DNA from: Pseudoscleropodium purum | Lineage: Eukaryota; Streptophyta; Bryopsida; Hypnales; Brachytheciaceae | Direction: 5' to 3' | DNA length: 64,000 bases | NCBI GenBank assembly: GCA_963969395.1 | Contig: OZ017801.1 | Span: forward strand, 22,449,611-22,513,610 | Shown: positions 61,760 to 64,000 of the stretch, piece after piece | How the letters are laid out: every line of letters begins with the position of its first letter | How positions within the stretch are numbered: the stretch's first letter is position 1 | Notes under the pieces: model-generated | Seen by the model: the letters and a program-made list of their open reading frames with translations, nothing else | Told to the model about the DNA's origin: nothing | The model's database searches: none | Made by a program: the position numbers and the translations under genes

Positions 61760-64000
61760 CATTGAGAATAGCACACCCTTGGTTTTTTCCAAATTAGATT
61801 AGCCTTTCTTGAAAATCAATTGAACTTCAAAGATGCCAATTTATATCATCCAAAAAGAATTAAATTCCCTTTCTTGAAAAGACATTGCAATTGCTTTTTA
61901 CAATTCATTGAAAAATGAGCAAGTTTATTTCTATTGCAAAATATATGTGGTAGCAAGTTGTATGTACAAAAAAATTTTAAAACAAATAAAAATTCTTGCG
62001 ATTGTATTCCATTTAATTCTTATATGGAAATTATTATATTATATTTAGCAAATATATAAATCTTATCTCATCTCCTTATAATAAATATATATGTTTTAAA
62101 AATCTCTTTGAAAAAGAAAAATTTATGCCCCCTTGATAAATTCAATTTTAATTTCAATATTTCATTTTATAAAAAAATTGTAGAACAAATTTTTATACCA
62201 TTTTTGTTTTTATATTGAGCATAAAGGAAAGTAAAAACTTGAAAATGATGACATTGTGTAATGATTGATTTCCTTAGATGATAGTAAGAAAAATATTTTT
62301 TGAATATATAATGACAATCTATTTGAGTTTGTAACAATCAATTTAGCTGATACAATGTCAATCATTGTAACGGATCTTTATCAATGGTATAACAAAATCA
62401 ACAATAGTAAAAAAAATTAAACAACATACAATATTGCATATTACATATTCTATGTATGGCATTCATATTGAAATTTCACTCAAGTGGCAAATGTTTGAAA
62501 TTAAAAGGTGGATGCTTGGAAATATGCACGTAAAATATTAATATATATAATTTTCCAACAATTTTAAGCATTTTAGCATATATGTACAATTGAACAATGG
62601 TAGAGGGGTAATTTTCTTTAGTCAAGGAGAGAAATAAAAAACATTGTTTATTTTTCATCAAATTTGAAATTGGTAGAAATTAAAGAAGTGTAGATTTTAG
62701 TCCAATTTGTTCTCAATGTATAGGTGAACATATTTATGAGATTGCTAAACTACATCACATTCCCTTCATTTATGAAATAGGTCAGCTTGTCTTGCACAAA
62801 TGGGGCCCTAGTCAGAAACAAGTCATATACCTTATATTACATTTTCATAGAAATGACTAAGTATTGGGCTTTTTAAGAAAATGTTGCTCTAAATGATGTA
62901 TTAAAGTTGTGTATTCAAATAATAATGAATGTTCAAAACTATTCCAAATATATTGATGTCATTGTTATTATGTCAAGTGAATTCTTCAATCATTCGTTAA
63001 TACACTATTTGATGAATCCCATTAGTAGTCCTTATCCTCTTGGAAATCCTTTTATGCAATTTATTTCATACTCCTTTGTGCTCCTTTGTACTCCTTTGTA
63101 CACCCTTGTTCTCCTTTGTATTCCTTCATGCTCCTTTGCACGCTCTTATTTTCCTTTGTGCTCTTCTATGCTCATTTTGCTCTTTCATATTCCATTCTAC
63201 TCTTCCATGCAATTTGCCTTGGTTTCTCACTCTTTACACTTGATGATTCTATTCTTGTATTTGAAAGCCATTTAATTCTTGGTTTGTTACTTGTAATAAA
63301 ACCAATGATCTCAAGAACACTTTTAATGGAGAAAGTTGCAATAAGTAGTACGAAATTGAATTAAAAACCTCTACTAAATTAAACTTGTTCAACATTCATT
63401 ATAACTTGAAGATGTACTATATTCTTTTAAATAAATTGAAATCATTTTGATTTAAAGTCTCTTTTACATATTCTAAGATGCATTCAAAAATTAAATTTCA
63501 CTTCAACTCTTATAAAAGCTCTTTTGTACCCCATGTACAATTTTTAAAATATCATTATTAAGATTACATCCAAAATTAAAGCATTTAAGTTTAAATTCAA
63601 ATTTCATTTGCTAAAGCTTTGTCAAATTTTATGAAGAAAAATTCTTATTTTGTAGTGTAGCACTTTCATATTTTGGTAATGATGAATCAACATACTTACT
63701 AAGAGCAAAATCATTCAAGGATACCTAAGCAAATTATTCAAATTTGTAGGCTAGCAAAATTCATTGAATATTATTCACAAAATGTTTGGTAATAAAAGTT
63801 ATTTTGTGGTCATGACATTTACCTCAATATCCATACTCATATCCATGTATGATTAGTTGATTGCTGTAAACACTCACTCTCATGATTGTGTGAGTTACTG
63901 GTACTTATAATCATCTAATATACCTTATGCATTGAAAATATCTATGTTTTATTACAATTATTTTATACATTATTACATCCATCACACAAATTAAACATGT
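61760..64000. other. AT-rich intergenic DNA to the right edge
   Basis: AT-rich sequence with short chance frames and one minisatellite (63065-63205). Nothing else is recognised. Confidence 0.5.
63065..63205 (+). repeat. CTCCTTTGTA minisatellite
   Basis: About ten degenerate copies of a 10-12-base unit (TGCTCCTTTG, TACTCCTTTG, TTCTCCTTTG, TGCTCTTCTA). The repeat explains the overlapping Leu/Ser/Phe-rich frames seen in all three plus frames here. Confidence 0.75.

Noticed and set aside
62907..63364. Three overlapping Leu/Phe/Ser-rich frames that look like membrane proteins
   Set aside because: The CTCCTTTGTA minisatellite explains them, and all three frames show the same repeat.
1..64000. CRISPR arrays, operons, tRNA or rRNA genes
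   Set aside because: No regularly spaced short repeats, no bacterial gene organisation and no tRNA A/B-box or rRNA segment were recognised by eye. A dedicated tRNA scan could still find one.

Overview
The window looks like nuclear DNA of a land plant, most likely a bryophyte (moss or liverwort). The reasons are a spliced, bryophyte-like phytochrome, two intron-rich cytosolic ribosomal protein genes of plant type, a CDC14 phosphatase (a gene that, to my knowledge, flowering plants lack), plant-style telo boxes near the ribosomal protein genes, and long AT-rich intergenic DNA full of decayed transposons. No bacterial, organellar or viral segment was recognised.

Layout. 1-5921 (minus): a CDC14-type dual-specificity phosphatase in about 16 short exons, running off the left edge. 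6.5-14.2 kb: AT-rich DNA with two related terminal-inverted-repeat (TIR) elements (7.79-9.22 kb, carrying a coding-like insert, and 13.51-13.79 kb). 14251-17529: a CCGGA-rich unit bounded by TG...CA with a 5-bp target duplication, holding a 553-codon reading frame broken by two stops. 17.5-20 kb: small tandem repeats and coding-like remnants. 20.1-23.5 kb (minus): a decayed hAT-type transposase-like gene. 25.75-27.12 kb: RPS15 (uS19) with five exons but a 19-base gap that shifts the frame. 27.1-33.9 kb: AT-rich, nothing recognised. 33.9-40.8 kb: pyrimidine tract, 5' leader with possible uORFs, and a complete phytochrome gene in seven coding exons (1129 aa). 42.7-46.6 kb: a GC-rich hAT MITE with a perfect 8-bp target duplication, then a second hAT-like pseudogene that itself carries a nested insertion with an exact 8-bp duplication. 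47.4 kb: an isolated hairpin. 50.58-52.0 kb (minus): complete RPL9 (uL6) in three exons. 52.5-64 kb: AT-rich DNA with a Mutator-like 1.4-kb element (60.3-61.7 kb) and a minisatellite.

The genes do not form a pathway. They are four isolated housekeeping or regulatory genes (cell-cycle phosphatase, two ribosomal proteins, red-light receptor) separated by transposon-derived DNA. Exon boundaries were read by hand from reading-frame continuity, GT/AG borders and known family motifs. No alignment or transcript data were available. The main points for follow-up are the CDC14 gene, the frameshifted RPS15, the TG...CA unit, the nested hAT insertions and the small TIR families.
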